The position numbers and the translations under genes are program-made. DNA of 40,572 nucleotides. Origin: Thalassovita sp. (GTDB lineage Bacteria > Pseudomonadota > Alphaproteobacteria > Rhodobacterales > Rhodobacteraceae). The notes beneath the pieces were generated by a model that ran no database searches, had not been told where the DNA came from, and saw only the letters and a program-made list of their open reading frames with translations. Numbering within the stretch: position 1 is the first letter of the stretch; each line of letters begins with the position of its first letter. Of the stretch, positions 23,151 through 31,932 are shown one piece after another. The stretch is from the NCBI GenBank assembly GCA_029212905.1, contig JARGPB010000026.1, forward strand, positions 1 to 40,572. Direction: 5' to 3'.

Positions 23151-24002
23151 ATGGCGAAAATCATCGGGGGACTGACGTCCTCGCATATTCCGGCCGTGGG
23201 CAACGCGGTACATAATAAACTGTTCGACGATCCCTATTGGAAACCGTTTTTCGACGGGTATCCGGCCATTCAGGACTGGCTGAATGAACATAAACCGGAT
23301 GTCGCGATCAACATCTACAATGACCACGGGCTGGGCTTTTTTCTGGATAAGATGCCGACTTTTGCGATTGGCGCTGCGCATCAATATGTCAACGAGGACG
23401 AGGGCTGGGGCATTCCGCAGCTTGATCCGTTCCCTGGCGATGCGCCTTTTAGCTGGCACATCATCGAAAGCATGGTTGCGCAGGAATTCGACATTACATC
23501 GTGTCAAGAGCTGGCGGTGGATCACGGGTTCGTTGTACCGATGCAGCTGTTCTGGCCGGGCGCGCCGCACAACCCCGACCTGCCGCGCACCATCCCGATC
23601 AGCGCGAATACCGTGCAGCATCCGATCCCTACGCTGGGACGGGCGCTGAACTTTGGTCGCGCGCTGCGCAAGGCCATTTTGTCGTGGCCCCAGGACATCA
23701 AAGTTGTCGTCCTGGGGACCGGCGGTCTGTCGCACCAATTGGATGGCGAACGTGCGGGATTCATCAACAAGGAATTCGATCAATACTGCATGGAAAAAAT
23801 CGTCTCGGATCCTGATGCACTGACGAAAATTTCGCGGCACGAGCTGGTGGAAAAGGCCGGTGCCCAGGGGACGGAATTCCTGATGTGGATGATGATGCGC
23901 GGCGCTTTGGGGGACAAGGTGAAGGCGGTGCATTCGAACTATCACATCCCGATTTCGAACACGGGCGCCGGGACAATGCTGCTGGAGCCGGTCGAGAGTT
24001 AA
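23151..24002 (+). CDS. ligB: Protocatechuate 4,5-dioxygenase beta subunit (LigB)
   Basis: This 283-residue catalytic subunit is a type III extradiol dioxygenase that uses Fe(II) and oxygen to open protocatechuate between C4 and C5. Iron ligand His12 is in TSSHIPAVGNA and the second histidine is His59 in NDHGLGFF; the catalytic histidine lies in GTGGLSHQLDG, and the glutamate ligand is expected near GTEFLMWMMM. Its stop overlaps the convergent pobR stop by four bases. It ends the catabolic operon. Confidence 0.92.
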   Translation: MAKIIGGLTSSHIPAVGNAVHNKLFDDPYWKPFFDGYPAIQDWLNEHKPDVAINIYNDHGLGFFLDKMPTFAIGAAHQYVNEDEGWGIPQLDPFPGDAPFSWHIIESMVAQEFDITSCQELAVDHGFVVPMQLFWPGAPHNPDLPRTIPISANTVQHPIPTLGRALNFGRALRKAILSWPQDIKVVVLGTGGLSHQLDGERAGFINKEFDQYCMEKIVSDPDALTKISRHELVEKAGAQGTEFLMWMMMRGALGDKVKAVHSNYHIPISNTGAGTMLLEPVES

Positions 24003-24850
24003 GCGCTCTGATCGTCTAATCCACGGCGGAAATCACGAGGCGATTGACCTGTCGCTCTTTTGAAGACCCGGCTGAAATAGGCCGGGTCTGCATATCCCAA
24101 ATGATACCCGACTTCAGATATGCTTAAGTTGGAAAAGGCCAAATTCCTACGTGCCTCGCGGGCCATGTGGTCTTCGATTGCCGCAGAGGCGGGCAGCCCA
24201 GTTGCCTGACGCATGACCCGGCTAAGATGGGTCGGCGTGACGGCCAGAAGATCAGCGTAATCCGCAACCCCCAGATGCTTTAGGTGATGTTCCTCCAGGA
24301 GGGATTCAAAACGACGTTGGAGGTCATGATCCGTGCGCGGCGCGACGGGGTTTTGGGCCGAAATGGCGCGCGCGACCAACCCAACCAAGACACCCGATAA
24401 CGCTCGCAAAACATGCGCTCTGGCAAAATTCCGGCTGGGATACTCTGCGAAAATGGCCATCACGATTGTACGAATACTGTCTGAAAACTGCACGTTTTCC
24501 GGGGTTTTGAGGACTGATCGCAGGCCTTCGGTATCAATCAGACTGTCCTCAAGCAGCTCTGATGCGACGGTGACGACCCACCCCTGGGTGCCCGGCTCAA
24601 AGGAAAACCCGTGTACAACTCCTTTTGGCATGTTCACCAGATCGCCGCTGCATAGCCGCCGCCGGGTTTCCTCGATCAACACCTGACCGCCGCCGGATTC
24701 GATTAGCACGAACTGATGCAGGCGACCGTGGCGATGGGGTTTGAACTCCCAGTTGTGTACCAGGGACCGCGTTTCGATCGTTTCACAATGTACGACATCC
24801 GGCAGGTCCTGATGTTCGCCAAATAGATTAAAGTTCTTGATCCTATCCAT
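23999..24850 (-). CDS. pobR: AraC-family activator of pobA (PobR-like)
   Basis: This 283-residue regulator has an N-terminal cupin-like sensor (HNWEFKPHRHGRLHQFVLIE, then SGDLVNMPKGVVHGFSFEPG) and a C-terminal AraC double HTH (GVADYADLLAVTPTHLSRVM, then ISEVGYHLGYADPAYFSRVF, ending TGQSPRDFRRG). It is divergent from pobA, the arrangement of AraC-type PobR in several proteobacteria; it would sense 4-hydroxybenzoate. The ATG at 24850 gives the expected start MDRIKNFNLFGEHQDLPDV; a longer reading to 24886 intrudes into the promoter. Its stop overlaps the convergent ligB stop. Confidence 0.82.
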   Translation of the reverse strand: MDRIKNFNLFGEHQDLPDVVHCETIETRSLVHNWEFKPHRHGRLHQFVLIESGGGQVLIEETRRRLCSGDLVNMPKGVVHGFSFEPGTQGWVVTVASELLEDSLIDTEGLRSVLKTPENVQFSDSIRTIVMAIFAEYPSRNFARAHVLRALSGVLVGLVARAISAQNPVAPRTDHDLQRRFESLLEEHHLKHLGVADYADLLAVTPTHLSRVMRQATGLPASAAIEDHMAREARRNLAFSNLSISEVGYHLGYADPAYFSRVFKRATGQSPRDFRRGLDDQSA

Positions 24851-24890
24851 GTTCGATTTGTACCAGATCAAGGCCGATGAATCCATTCCT

Positions 24891-24911
24891 CTGATGGCGG
24901 ATCCTGATCAG
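24891..24911. promoter_or_regulatory. Possible PobR operator
   Basis: CTGAT and ATCAG form a 5-bp inverted repeat with an 11-base spacer, 29 bases before the pobA start and 41 bases before the pobR start. Similar spacing occurs in activator sites, but the evidence is only symmetry and place. Confidence 0.25.
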
Positions 24912-24939
24912 AATGTCCCCATAACGGAGGAGACGCAAA

Positions 24940-26118
24940 ATGAGTTTGAAAACCAAAGTTGGCATCATCGGCGGGGGCCCGTCTGGTTTGATGCTAAGCC
25001 AGCTTCTTGATCTGCGTGGGATCGACAATATCGTCCTGGAAAAGCACAGCCGCGAATATGTGCTGGGCCGAATCCGTGCGGGTGTTCTGGAGCATGGCTT
25101 CGCTGAACTGATGCGCGAGGCCCAGTGCGGCGAACGGATGGACGCCGAGGGCGAAATTCACGAAGGGTTCTATATTGCCGACAACGGGAAAATGCAGCGG
25201 GTCGATCTGGCTGGTCACACGGGGGGCAACTCGGTTGTGGTATATGGCCAAACCGAGCTGACCCGCGATTTGTACGATGCGCGCGAAAAAATGGGCGGCA
25301 ATGTCATTCACAACGTCGAAGACGTGAAGCTGAATGACCTCAAGAGCGACGCCCCCTACATCACCTACCGCGACGGCGATGAAATCATTCGCATTGATTG
25401 CGACTATGTGATTGGCGCCGATGGGTTCCACGGGGTCAGCCGAAAATCAATTCCCGCGGATGTTTTGCAAGAATACGAAAAGGTTTATCCTTTCGGCTGG
25501 CTGGGTGTGCTGAGCCGGACCAAACCTGTGTCGCCCGAACTGGTCTACGCCAAGAACGACCGCGGTTTCGCGCTGTGCTCGATGCGGAGCCAGGTTCTGA
25601 GCCGCTACTATATCCAGGTGCCTTTGACGGACACGGTCGAAGACTGGTCCGACGATGCCTTCTGGGACGAGCTGAAAGCACGTCTGCCGCAAGATGTGGC
25701 TGATGCCCTGGAAACCGGCCCGTCGATTGAGAAAAGCATCGCGCCGTTGCGCAGCTTTGTCGCCGAGCCGATGCGCTATGGCAATCTGTTCCTGGCAGGC
25801 GACGCGGCGCATATCGTGCCGCCGACCGGCGCGCGAGGGCTGAATTCAGCCGCCAGCGATATCTATTATCTGTATCACGCAATGGTCGATCACTATGAAA
25901 ACAGCGATGATACCGGGCTGGAGAACTACAGCGAGAAAGCTCTGGCGCGCATTTGGAAGGCACAGCGTTTCAGCTGGTGGATGACGTCGCTTTTGCACAC
26001 GTTCCCTGAGAGTATTTCGTATGACAGCAAGTTGCAGAAAACGGATATGGAGTATCTGTTTTCATCCGAGGCGGCGCTGACGTCTTTGGCTGAAAACTAT
26101 GTTGGGCTGCCGTTCTAA
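24940..26118 (+). CDS. pobA: 4-hydroxybenzoate 3-monooxygenase
   Basis: This 392-residue FAD enzyme hydroxylates 4-hydroxybenzoate to protocatechuate with NADPH and oxygen. The FAD motif GGGPSGLML is at residues 11-19, the DG motif is VIGADGFHGVSRKS, and the third FAD motif is LAGDAAHIVPPTGARGLNSA. These, and the 390-residue length, match PobA closely. The ribosome site GGAGGAG is seven bases before the ATG. It supplies substrate to LigAB, and the island as a whole is thus a 4-hydroxybenzoate mineralising unit. A terminator follows. Confidence 0.93.
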   Translation: MSLKTKVGIIGGGPSGLMLSQLLDLRGIDNIVLEKHSREYVLGRIRAGVLEHGFAELMREAQCGERMDAEGEIHEGFYIADNGKMQRVDLAGHTGGNSVVVYGQTELTRDLYDAREKMGGNVIHNVEDVKLNDLKSDAPYITYRDGDEIIRIDCDYVIGADGFHGVSRKSIPADVLQEYEKVYPFGWLGVLSRTKPVSPELVYAKNDRGFALCSMRSQVLSRYYIQVPLTDTVEDWSDDAFWDELKARLPQDVADALETGPSIEKSIAPLRSFVAEPMRYGNLFLAGDAAHIVPPTGARGLNSAASDIYYLYHAMVDHYENSDDTGLENYSEKALARIWKAQRFSWWMTSLLHTFPESISYDSKLQKTDMEYLFSSEAALTSLAENYVGLPF

Positions 26119-26147
26119 ACGGGCTTCGATACCTTGTGAAACTGATG

Positions 26148-26172
26148 AAAAGGGGCCTCGTGCCCCTTTTTG
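26148..26172 (+). terminator. Terminator after pobA
   Basis: AAAAGGGGC pairs with GCCCCTTTTT around a CTCGT loop, ending in a T run. It lies about 30 bases after the pobA stop and separates the catabolic island from the purine genes. Confidence 0.88.
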
Positions 26173-26282
26173 TTATGATTGAGGCGCATGGGCGGGTTTT
26201 TGGCTGTCTGTACGCGTGCCAGCCCGTGGACAAGGCGTAGATGATGGGCTATCGGGGGCGCGACGAAATCGGGGATATGCTG

Positions 26283-27329
26283 ATGAACACTGGCAAGAAC
26301 GGCCTGACCTACGCGGACGCGGGCGTGGACATTGATGCAGGCAACGAGCTGGTGGACCGGATCAAACCGGCCGCCAAACGGACCAAACGGTCGGGCGTGA
26401 TGTCCGGTCTGGGCGGGTTCGGCGCGCTGTTTGACCTGAAGGACGCGGGCTATAAGGATCCGATCCTGGTTGGGGCCACCGACGGTGTCGGCACCAAGCT
26501 GCGCATCGCAATCGACACGGGTAACGTGGACACGATCGGGATTGATCTGGTCGCCATGTGCGTCAACGATCTGGTCTGCCAGGGCGCCGAGCCTTTGTTT
26601 TTCCTGGACTATTTTGCCACCGGCAAGCTGGAGCTGGAACAGGCGACCCGCATCATCGAGGGCATCGCCGAGGGCTGCGTTCAATCCGGCTGTGCGCTGA
26701 TCGGCGGCGAGACTGCAGAAATGCCCGGCATGTACCACGATGGCGATTTTGATCTTGCGGGCTTTGCCGTGGGTGCGATGGAACGTGGTGCGGATCTGCC
26801 TGCGGGCGTGACCGAGGGTGACGTATTGCTGGGTCTGGGATCGAACGGTGTGCATTCCAATGGCTACAGCCTTGTGCGGAAACTGGTCGAGGTCTCGGGC
26901 CTGGGCTGGGACGCTGATTGCCCGTTCTCGGATGGCACCTTGGGCGCGGCTTTGCTGGCGCCGACGCGCCTGTATGTGAAACAGTCTCTAGCCGCAGTGC
27001 GGGCAGGGGGCGTTCATGCGCTGGCGCATATTACCGGCGGTGGCCTGACTGAAAACCTGCCGCGTGTCCTCCCCGAGGGCATGGGCGCGACCATTGATCT
27101 GGACGCCTGGGATCTGCCGCCTGTGTTCAAATGGTTGGCCGCAACCGGCGGGATGGAGCAGGCGGAACTGCTGAAAACCTTTAACTGCGGCATTGGTATG
27201 ATCCTTGCGGTTCAGGCTGACCGCGCCGAGGCGCTGACCGCTCTGCTGACCGAGGCAGGCGAAACCGTCAGCACCCTGGGGACCATCACGGCAGGCGAGG
27301 GCGTTGCCTATACGGGTGTTCTGCTGTGA
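26283..27329 (+). CDS. purM: Phosphoribosylformylglycinamidine cyclo-ligase
   Basis: This protein of about 348 residues makes aminoimidazole ribonucleotide from formylglycinamidine ribonucleotide and ATP, the fifth step of purine synthesis. Family segments are NGLTYADAGVDIDAGNELVD, VGATDGVGTKLRIA, IGGETAEMPGMY and LGLGSNGVHSNGYSLVRK. The start is taken as the ATG giving MNTGKNGLTYADAG, the common alphaproteobacterial N terminus; in-frame ATGs lie at 26277 and 26241 and none has a strong ribosome site. purN overlaps its stop by four bases. It begins about 110 bases after the pobA terminator, so it has its own promoter. Confidence 0.93.
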   Translation: MNTGKNGLTYADAGVDIDAGNELVDRIKPAAKRTKRSGVMSGLGGFGALFDLKDAGYKDPILVGATDGVGTKLRIAIDTGNVDTIGIDLVAMCVNDLVCQGAEPLFFLDYFATGKLELEQATRIIEGIAEGCVQSGCALIGGETAEMPGMYHDGDFDLAGFAVGAMERGADLPAGVTEGDVLLGLGSNGVHSNGYSLVRKLVEVSGLGWDADCPFSDGTLGAALLAPTRLYVKQSLAAVRAGGVHALAHITGGGLTENLPRVLPEGMGATIDLDAWDLPPVFKWLAATGGMEQAELLKTFNCGIGMILAVQADRAEALTALLTEAGETVSTLGTITAGEGVAYTGVLL

Positions 27330-27919
27330 CCAAACGGGTTGCCATCCTGATTTCGGGCGGTGGCTCGAACATGGTGAAACTGGTCGAAAGCATGGTGGGT
27401 GACCACCCCGCGCGCGCCGTTTTGGTCGGGTCAAACGACCCAGATGCTGGCGGATTGAAAAAGGCCGCCGACATGGGCATTCCGACCTTTGCCGTGGATC
27501 ATCGCCCGTTCAAGGGCGACCGCGAGGCGTTTCAGGCTGAACTGCTGAAACATCTAAAGGCGGCCCAGCCGGATATCATCTGTTTGGCCGGGTTCATGCG
27601 CGTGCTGACCGAAAGCTTTGTGCGGGAATGGGATGGGCGGATGCTGAATATCCATCCGTCGCTTCTGCCAAAATACAAGGGTTTGAACACTCACGCCCGC
27701 GCGCTTGAGGCCGGTGATACCGAGGCGGGCTGCTCTGTCCACCTTGTGACACCCGCGCTGGATGATGGGCCAATCCTGGGACAGGCCCGCGTGCCGATCC
27801 TGCCGCAAGACACGGCAGATACCCTGGCCGCGCGTGTTCTGGTACAGGAACATGCCCTTTATCCAGCCGTTTTGCGTCGGTTCGCAGGTGGGGATGACAC
27901 ACCTCTGACGCTGGGCTGA
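27326..27919 (+). CDS. purN: Phosphoribosylglycinamide formyltransferase
   Basis: This 197-residue enzyme transfers a formyl group from 10-formyltetrahydrofolate to glycinamide ribonucleotide. The phosphate-binding start RVAILISGGGSNMVKLV, the catalytic region LAGFMRVLTESFV, MLNIHPSLLPKYKGLNTHAR (Asn-His of the active site) and AGCSVHLVTPALDDGPILGQ with the catalytic Asp are all present. It begins at a GTG overlapping the purM TGA in a GTGA, so the two are translationally coupled. Length is normal. Confidence 0.93.
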   Translation: MTKRVAILISGGGSNMVKLVESMVGDHPARAVLVGSNDPDAGGLKKAADMGIPTFAVDHRPFKGDREAFQAELLKHLKAAQPDIICLAGFMRVLTESFVREWDGRMLNIHPSLLPKYKGLNTHARALEAGDTEAGCSVHLVTPALDDGPILGQARVPILPQDTADTLAARVLVQEHALYPAVLRRFAGGDDTPLTLG

Positions 27920-28006
27920 GACCTCGCCTTTCCTTTGGTGCGGCTTTGGCGTATATGCAGAAAACCGCCCCAAAGATAACATTAAGGCCAAGAACGAAAC
28001 CTCTGC

Positions 28007-29164
28007 ATGAAAACACTGACAACGACGGAAGAGCTGGCCGCATTTTGCGCCGAAGCCCGCACGCATGATTATGTCACTCTGGATACCGAGTTTCTGCGCG
28101 AGCGCACATATTACTCCAAACTTTGCCTGATCCAGATGGCCATGCCGGGGGAGACGGACGACAACGCCGTTCTGATCGATCCGTTGGCCAAAGACCTGTC
28201 GCTGGAGCCGCTGTACGAGCTGTTCCGCGATACCTCGGTTGTCAAAGTGTTCCACGCCGCGCGGCAGGATCTTGAGATCTTCTTTATTGACGCGCGTGTG
28301 TTCCCAGAGCCGTTGTTCGACACACAGGTCGCGGCAATGGTTTGTGGTTTTGGCGAACAGGTTGGATATGAAACCCTGGTGCGCAAGATCGCCAAGGAAT
28401 CCCTGGACAAGACCCACCGTTTCACGGACTGGTCGCGCCGCCCGCTGACGGATGCGCAAAAGACCTATGCCTTGGCGGACGTGACCCATCTGCGTCAGAT
28501 TTATGAATTCCTGGCGGCGCAGTTGAAGAAAAACAAACGTGAAAAATGGGTAGAGGAAGAGCTTCAGGTTCTGACCCACCCCGACACCTATATTGTAAAG
28601 CCCGCAGAGGCTTGGAAACGGGTGAAAACCCGGACCACCAGCGGAAAATTCCTGGCCGTGGTCCGCGAGCTGGCGCGCTTTCGCGAAGACCACGCACAAT
28701 CGCGCAACGTGCCGCGTAATCGGGTCTACAAGGACGATGCGCTGGTCGAGCTGGCCTCGACCAAGCCGACATCATTGAACGATCTGGGCCGTTCGCGGCT
28801 GCTGTTGCGCGAAGCTCGCAAAGGCGACATTGCCGAGGGCATTCTTGCAGCCGTAAAGGCTGGTGTGGCCTGTGCGCCTGAAAACTATCCCAAAGTGAAT
28901 GGCGACAAGGACAAACTTCAGGTGAACCCAGCCCTGGCAGATTTGTTGCGGGTCCTGCTGAAGGCCAAGACCGAAACGGCGGGCGTGGCCTCGAAGCTGA
29001 TTGCGCCGACTTCGGATTTGGATGCGATTGCGGCGGGGCTGAGGGATGTGCCTGCGCTGAGCGGTTGGCGCCGTGAAGTGTTTGGCGATGATGCATTGCG
29101 CCTGTGCGACGGTGAAATAGCGCTATCTGCAAAGGGCAAAAGCGTCAAAATCGTCGAACTGTAA
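28007..29164 (+). CDS. rnd: Ribonuclease D
   Basis: This 385-residue 3'-5' exoribonuclease helps trim tRNA and other structured RNA ends. DEDD catalytic residues lie in VTLDTEFLRERTYY (Asp, Glu), VKVFHAARQDLEIFF (Asp) and the YALADVTHLRQIY motif (Tyr, Asp). A C-terminal HRDC-type region (about residues 200-290) contains the NVPRNRVYKDDALVELA segment. The purM-purN-rnd order looks like a conserved neighbourhood in this order of bacteria. A gap of 87 bases separates it from purN, so it may have a separate promoter. Confidence 0.92.
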   Translation: MKTLTTTEELAAFCAEARTHDYVTLDTEFLRERTYYSKLCLIQMAMPGETDDNAVLIDPLAKDLSLEPLYELFRDTSVVKVFHAARQDLEIFFIDARVFPEPLFDTQVAAMVCGFGEQVGYETLVRKIAKESLDKTHRFTDWSRRPLTDAQKTYALADVTHLRQIYEFLAAQLKKNKREKWVEEELQVLTHPDTYIVKPAEAWKRVKTRTTSGKFLAVVRELARFREDHAQSRNVPRNRVYKDDALVELASTKPTSLNDLGRSRLLLREARKGDIAEGILAAVKAGVACAPENYPKVNGDKDKLQVNPALADLLRVLLKAKTETAGVASKLIAPTSDLDAIAAGLRDVPALSGWRREVFGDDALRLCDGEIALSAKGKSVKIVEL

Positions 29165-29184
29165 TGAGAATGCCGCGCCGCGAT

Positions 29185-29682
29185 TTAGCGGCGCGCGCTC
29201 ATTGTGTTTTGAGAGCCGACAACGCGGATTGTGCGCACACCCTCTAGCTCGTTATCTGTCAGGAAGGTGGCCACGGTCACGGTTCTGGTCCATTCCGATC
29301 CCTGCCGCAGGTTTTTGCCCGGCACTTCGGCGCGCAGCTCGAACGTCAGGGTGCGGTCGACAGGTTGGTTCTTGCTGGTCGAGATCAGTTTGACATCATA
29401 CGGCTGCTGGAATTGTGCCACGCCCGTCGCGCGCACGATGGCACCGCCGGGGACGCGCTCGATCTTCAACTGTTTGACCTGAGGCATCAGGATACCCGTA
29501 TAGGGTTTGTCCCCACGGCGGAAAACCGTGCCGCGTTTTGCGGGGATCAGCGGGTTGGCGCTGTCGGCTACAACTGGTTGGGACTGTCCGCGACCAAACC
29601 AATTCATGGGATTCAGTTTGGAGGCACCACATCCCGAAATCAGGAGTGTGGAGATCAGGAGGGCCGAGAGAGATTTCCGCAT
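29185..29682 (-). CDS. Predicted outer-membrane lipoprotein, unknown function
   Basis: This 165-residue protein starts with a lipoprotein signal peptide ending in the lipobox LISGC (cysteine near residue 18), so it is lipid-anchored. The mature part has a Gly/Gln-rich linker and then a beta-rich domain (GAIVRATGVAQFQQPYDVKL, RTVTVATFLTDNELEGVRTI). The start MRKSLSALL is chosen over an extension to 29709 because it gives a proper signal. It is convergent with rnd and divergent from sufE. I do not recognise a named family; proteins like this appear to be conserved in Rhodobacterales, but that is from memory. Confidence 0.72.
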   Translation of the reverse strand: MRKSLSALLISTLLISGCGASKLNPMNWFGRGQSQPVVADSANPLIPAKRGTVFRRGDKPYTGILMPQVKQLKIERVPGGAIVRATGVAQFQQPYDVKLISTSKNQPVDRTLTFELRAEVPGKNLRQGSEWTRTVTVATFLTDNELEGVRTIRVVGSQNTMSARR

Positions 29683-29808
29683 TGCATCTGCCTTTGTCGC
29701 TGTCCCCATCGGGTTACCTTATCCAGATGCGCTTGAAAAGACGCAAGGCGGGGCTGGACCTTTGGTCGGGTGCAGCCTAGGTGGGGGATAAGCAAGAAAG
29801 GGACTGTG

Positions 29809-30216
29809 ATGGCCACCGAAGCGTTTGAAGCAATCGTCGAGGATTTCGATTTCCTGGAAGACTGGGAAGATCGCTATCGGTATGTGATCGAGCAGGGCAA
29901 GGCGATGGATGCGCTGGACGCTGCGCTGAAGGTCCCGGCAACCAAAGTGGACGGTTGCGCCAGCCAGGTCTGGCTGCATCCCAAGATCGAGGCGGGTGTG
30001 TTTTCCTTTGATGGGGAAAGTGACGCGCTGATCGTGCGTGGACTGATTGCTGTGCTGCGGGCTTTGTACAATGGGGTGCCGGTCGGCGAAGTGTGCGGAA
30101 TCGATGCGCAGGTCGAATTACGCCGTCTTGGGCTGCATGAACATCTGTCCGCCCAAAGATCCAACGGTGTGCGCGCAATGATCGAACGTGTCCGTCAGGT
30201 GGCTGCCGCAGCGTGA
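29809..30216 (+). CDS. sufE: SufE-like cysteine desulfuration protein
   Basis: This 135-residue protein resembles SufE, which takes sulfur from the SufS cysteine desulfurase and passes it to the scaffold for iron-sulfur cluster assembly. Typical segments are IVEDFDFLEDWEDRYRYVIE, the active Cys in TKVDGCASQVWL, and ALIVRGLIAVLRALYNG. The start ATG at 29809 is preceded by an AAAGGGA site. It stands alone, away from other suf genes, which is common in alphaproteobacteria. It is divergent from the lipoprotein gene. Confidence 0.88.
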   Translation: MATEAFEAIVEDFDFLEDWEDRYRYVIEQGKAMDALDAALKVPATKVDGCASQVWLHPKIEAGVFSFDGESDALIVRGLIAVLRALYNGVPVGEVCGIDAQVELRRLGLHEHLSAQRSNGVRAMIERVRQVAAAA

Positions 30217-30247
30217 TCCAATTGTGTGGCTGCGCCACGCTTTGGGA

Positions 30248-30267
30248 GCTTCGGCGGAGGCCGAAGC
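30248..30267. terminator. Strong hairpin after sufE
   Basis: GCTTCGGC and GCCGAAGC form a perfect 8-bp stem with a GGAG loop, about 30 bases after the sufE stop. There is no T run on either strand close by, so termination is uncertain. Confidence 0.35.
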
Positions 30268-30343
30268 AGTTGAATACCGCACTGTATCAGTGAAACCTGT
30301 TGTGAGGTGCAAAGCCTCGCGGAGGAACTGCCAGCGGACGGGC

Positions 30344-30982
30344 TCAGGATTGGGTTTCGAGCGCGGTGGCAAGATCGCCGTAGCCGGTAAAGCGGCGCTC
30401 GAATGCGAGACCAAGGCGGTCGGCGCAATCGCGGGCTTTTTGGGTGAGCGCAGGGTCGTCGGTTTGGGCCTGGTAAATCAGTTTGGTGTAATGGCCGAAA
30501 TACATGTCGCGCAGGCCGGGGTGGCGATCCAAGCCTAGGGGTTTCCAGACGAACGCGTCAAACTGTCGGGTTAAGAAATCCGTCAGGTAGAAGGCGGTGA
30601 TTTCATCCGCATGGTCGGCGAACTGGTCGGTTCCCTCGAAAAAGGCATAGCAGTGCGGGCCTTGGATCATCTGCACGCCGTAGCGATCGCAGACCTGTTG
30701 CAGAGCGCCCCCGGTGCCGCAGTCCGCATAGGCGACAAAAAGCTGGTCATGGGTGTGTTGATGTTTCGCAATCGCCTGCTCGACTGCCTCTGCGATGCGA
30801 TCGGGGTGGTTGTGCAGGATAGCGGGCAGGCAGGTCAGGTCCATGTGGGACCAGTTGTTCATTTTGATCAGCGCCAGGATTTCCCGTGCGAGCGCTCCGC
30901 AAGCGATCACCAGCACCCGACCTGTTGCATGGGTCGGGGCCAGGCCGTTTGTCGTGAGGCTGTCATCGCTGGGAATGGGCAT
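30344..30982 (-). CDS. DUF1638 family protein
   Basis: This 212-residue protein matches the DUF1638 pattern: an N-terminal IACGALAREILALIK, HNHPDRIAEAVEQAI, YADCGTGGALQQVCDRYGV, and GPHCYAFFEG. The conserved cysteines in ACGA, DCGTGG and PHCYAF could bind a metal or carry a reactive thiol. It is downstream of a corrinoid protein gene on the same strand, 36 bases away and across a hairpin. DUF1638 genes often occur with corrinoid methyltransfer genes, so a role in methyl transfer or corrinoid handling is reasonable inference. No enzymatic activity can be assigned from the sequence. Confidence 0.78.
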   Translation of the reverse strand: MPIPSDDSLTTNGLAPTHATGRVLVIACGALAREILALIKMNNWSHMDLTCLPAILHNHPDRIAEAVEQAIAKHQHTHDQLFVAYADCGTGGALQQVCDRYGVQMIQGPHCYAFFEGTDQFADHADEITAFYLTDFLTRQFDAFVWKPLGLDRHPGLRDMYFGHYTKLIYQAQTDDPALTQKARDCADRLGLAFERRFTGYGDLATALETQS

Positions 30983-30989
30983 GGTGAAA

Positions 30990-31010
30990 GGCCCGCGTAA
31001 AACGCGGGCC
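30990..31010. terminator. Hairpin between the corrinoid and DUF1638 genes
   Basis: GGCCCGCG and CGCGGGCC form a perfect 8-bp stem with a five-base loop. On the minus strand it follows the corrinoid gene stop by eight bases and is followed by CTTTCACC and the DUF1638 ATG. It may be a partial terminator or a stability element that lowers DUF1638 output. Confidence 0.55.
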
Positions 31011-31018
31011 GGTCCAAA

Positions 31019-31720
31019 TCAGGCGGACATCTGGTTGTGTTTGCGCGCGATGAAGCTTTTGGCGGTCTCTACGGCGACGGCTGCATCCCGGCAGTAGGCA
31101 TCGGCGCCGATGGCTTTGCCGAATTCCTCGTTCAGAGGGGCGCCACCGACCAGCACGATGTATTCGTCGCGCAGGCCCTGTTCGGCCAACGAGTCGATCA
31201 CCGTTTTCATATAGGGCATTGTGGTCGTTAGAAGGGCAGACATCCCAAGAATGTCGGCGCCCTCTTTTTTCAGCGCAGCGAGGTATTCGTCGGCATCCGT
31301 GTTGATGCCCAGGTCGACCACCTCGAATCCGGCGCCTTCCATCATCATCGTCACCAGGTTTTTGCCGATGTCGTGGATGTCACCTTTGACTGTGCCGATC
31401 ACCATTTTGCCCATGCGGGGGGCGCCAGTTTCGGCCAGCAGCGGTTTGAGGATGGCCATGCCGCCCTTCATCGCCTGGGCAGCCAGCAGCACCTCGGGGA
31501 CAAAGAGGATTCCATCGCGGAAATCATTGCCGACAATGGTCATGCCGCCAACCAGAGCCTCGGTCAGGACGCGGTAGGGGGCCCAGCCGCGCGACAGCAG
31601 GATATCGACGCCTTCTTCGATTTCCTCTTTCATGCCGTCGTATAGATCGTCGAACATCTGTTCGACCAGCTCTTCGTCATTCAGTTCGGACAGGATGATG
31701 TCGTCTTGGTCTTCCGACAT
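31019..31720 (-). CDS. Cobalamin-binding corrinoid protein for methyl transfer
   Basis: This 233-residue protein has an N-terminal helical cap domain (residues about 20-95, with VLTEALVGGMTIVGNDFRDG and FVPEVLLAAQAMKGGMAIL) and a C-terminal B12-binding domain. The corrinoid motif is GDIHDIG with the cobalt ligand His116; SALLTTTMPYMKTVIDSL and VLVGGAPLNEEFG follow, as in MtaC/MtbC-type proteins. It carries a methyl group on cobalt between methyltransferases. An AAGGA site precedes the ATG at 31720. It lies in a group with DUF1638 and Bmt, so a one-carbon role in betaine or methionine metabolism is likely. Confidence 0.88.
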   Translation of the reverse strand: MSEDQDDIILSELNDEELVEQMFDDLYDGMKEEIEEGVDILLSRGWAPYRVLTEALVGGMTIVGNDFRDGILFVPEVLLAAQAMKGGMAILKPLLAETGAPRMGKMVIGTVKGDIHDIGKNLVTMMMEGAGFEVVDLGINTDADEYLAALKKEGADILGMSALLTTTMPYMKTVIDSLAEQGLRDEYIVLVGGAPLNEEFGKAIGADAYCRDAAVAVETAKSFIARKHNQMSA

Positions 31721-31932
31721 ATGCGCGTTTCCTTGATGGGGGCGGGCAGGGCCGCCGGGTCCTATGATCTTGTCAGATTTCGGTCTTTTGTTGCGATCAC
31801 ACTTGGCGGATTGCGACAGAACCGGTTTCGGTTCCGACTTATACGAGGGTTTCTGGCAAAGGTGGATTGAAAAATCTTCACCATCATTGTGATGTAGATT
31901 GCAAATGTTCCCTTTTTGTTCATATTTGTGTG

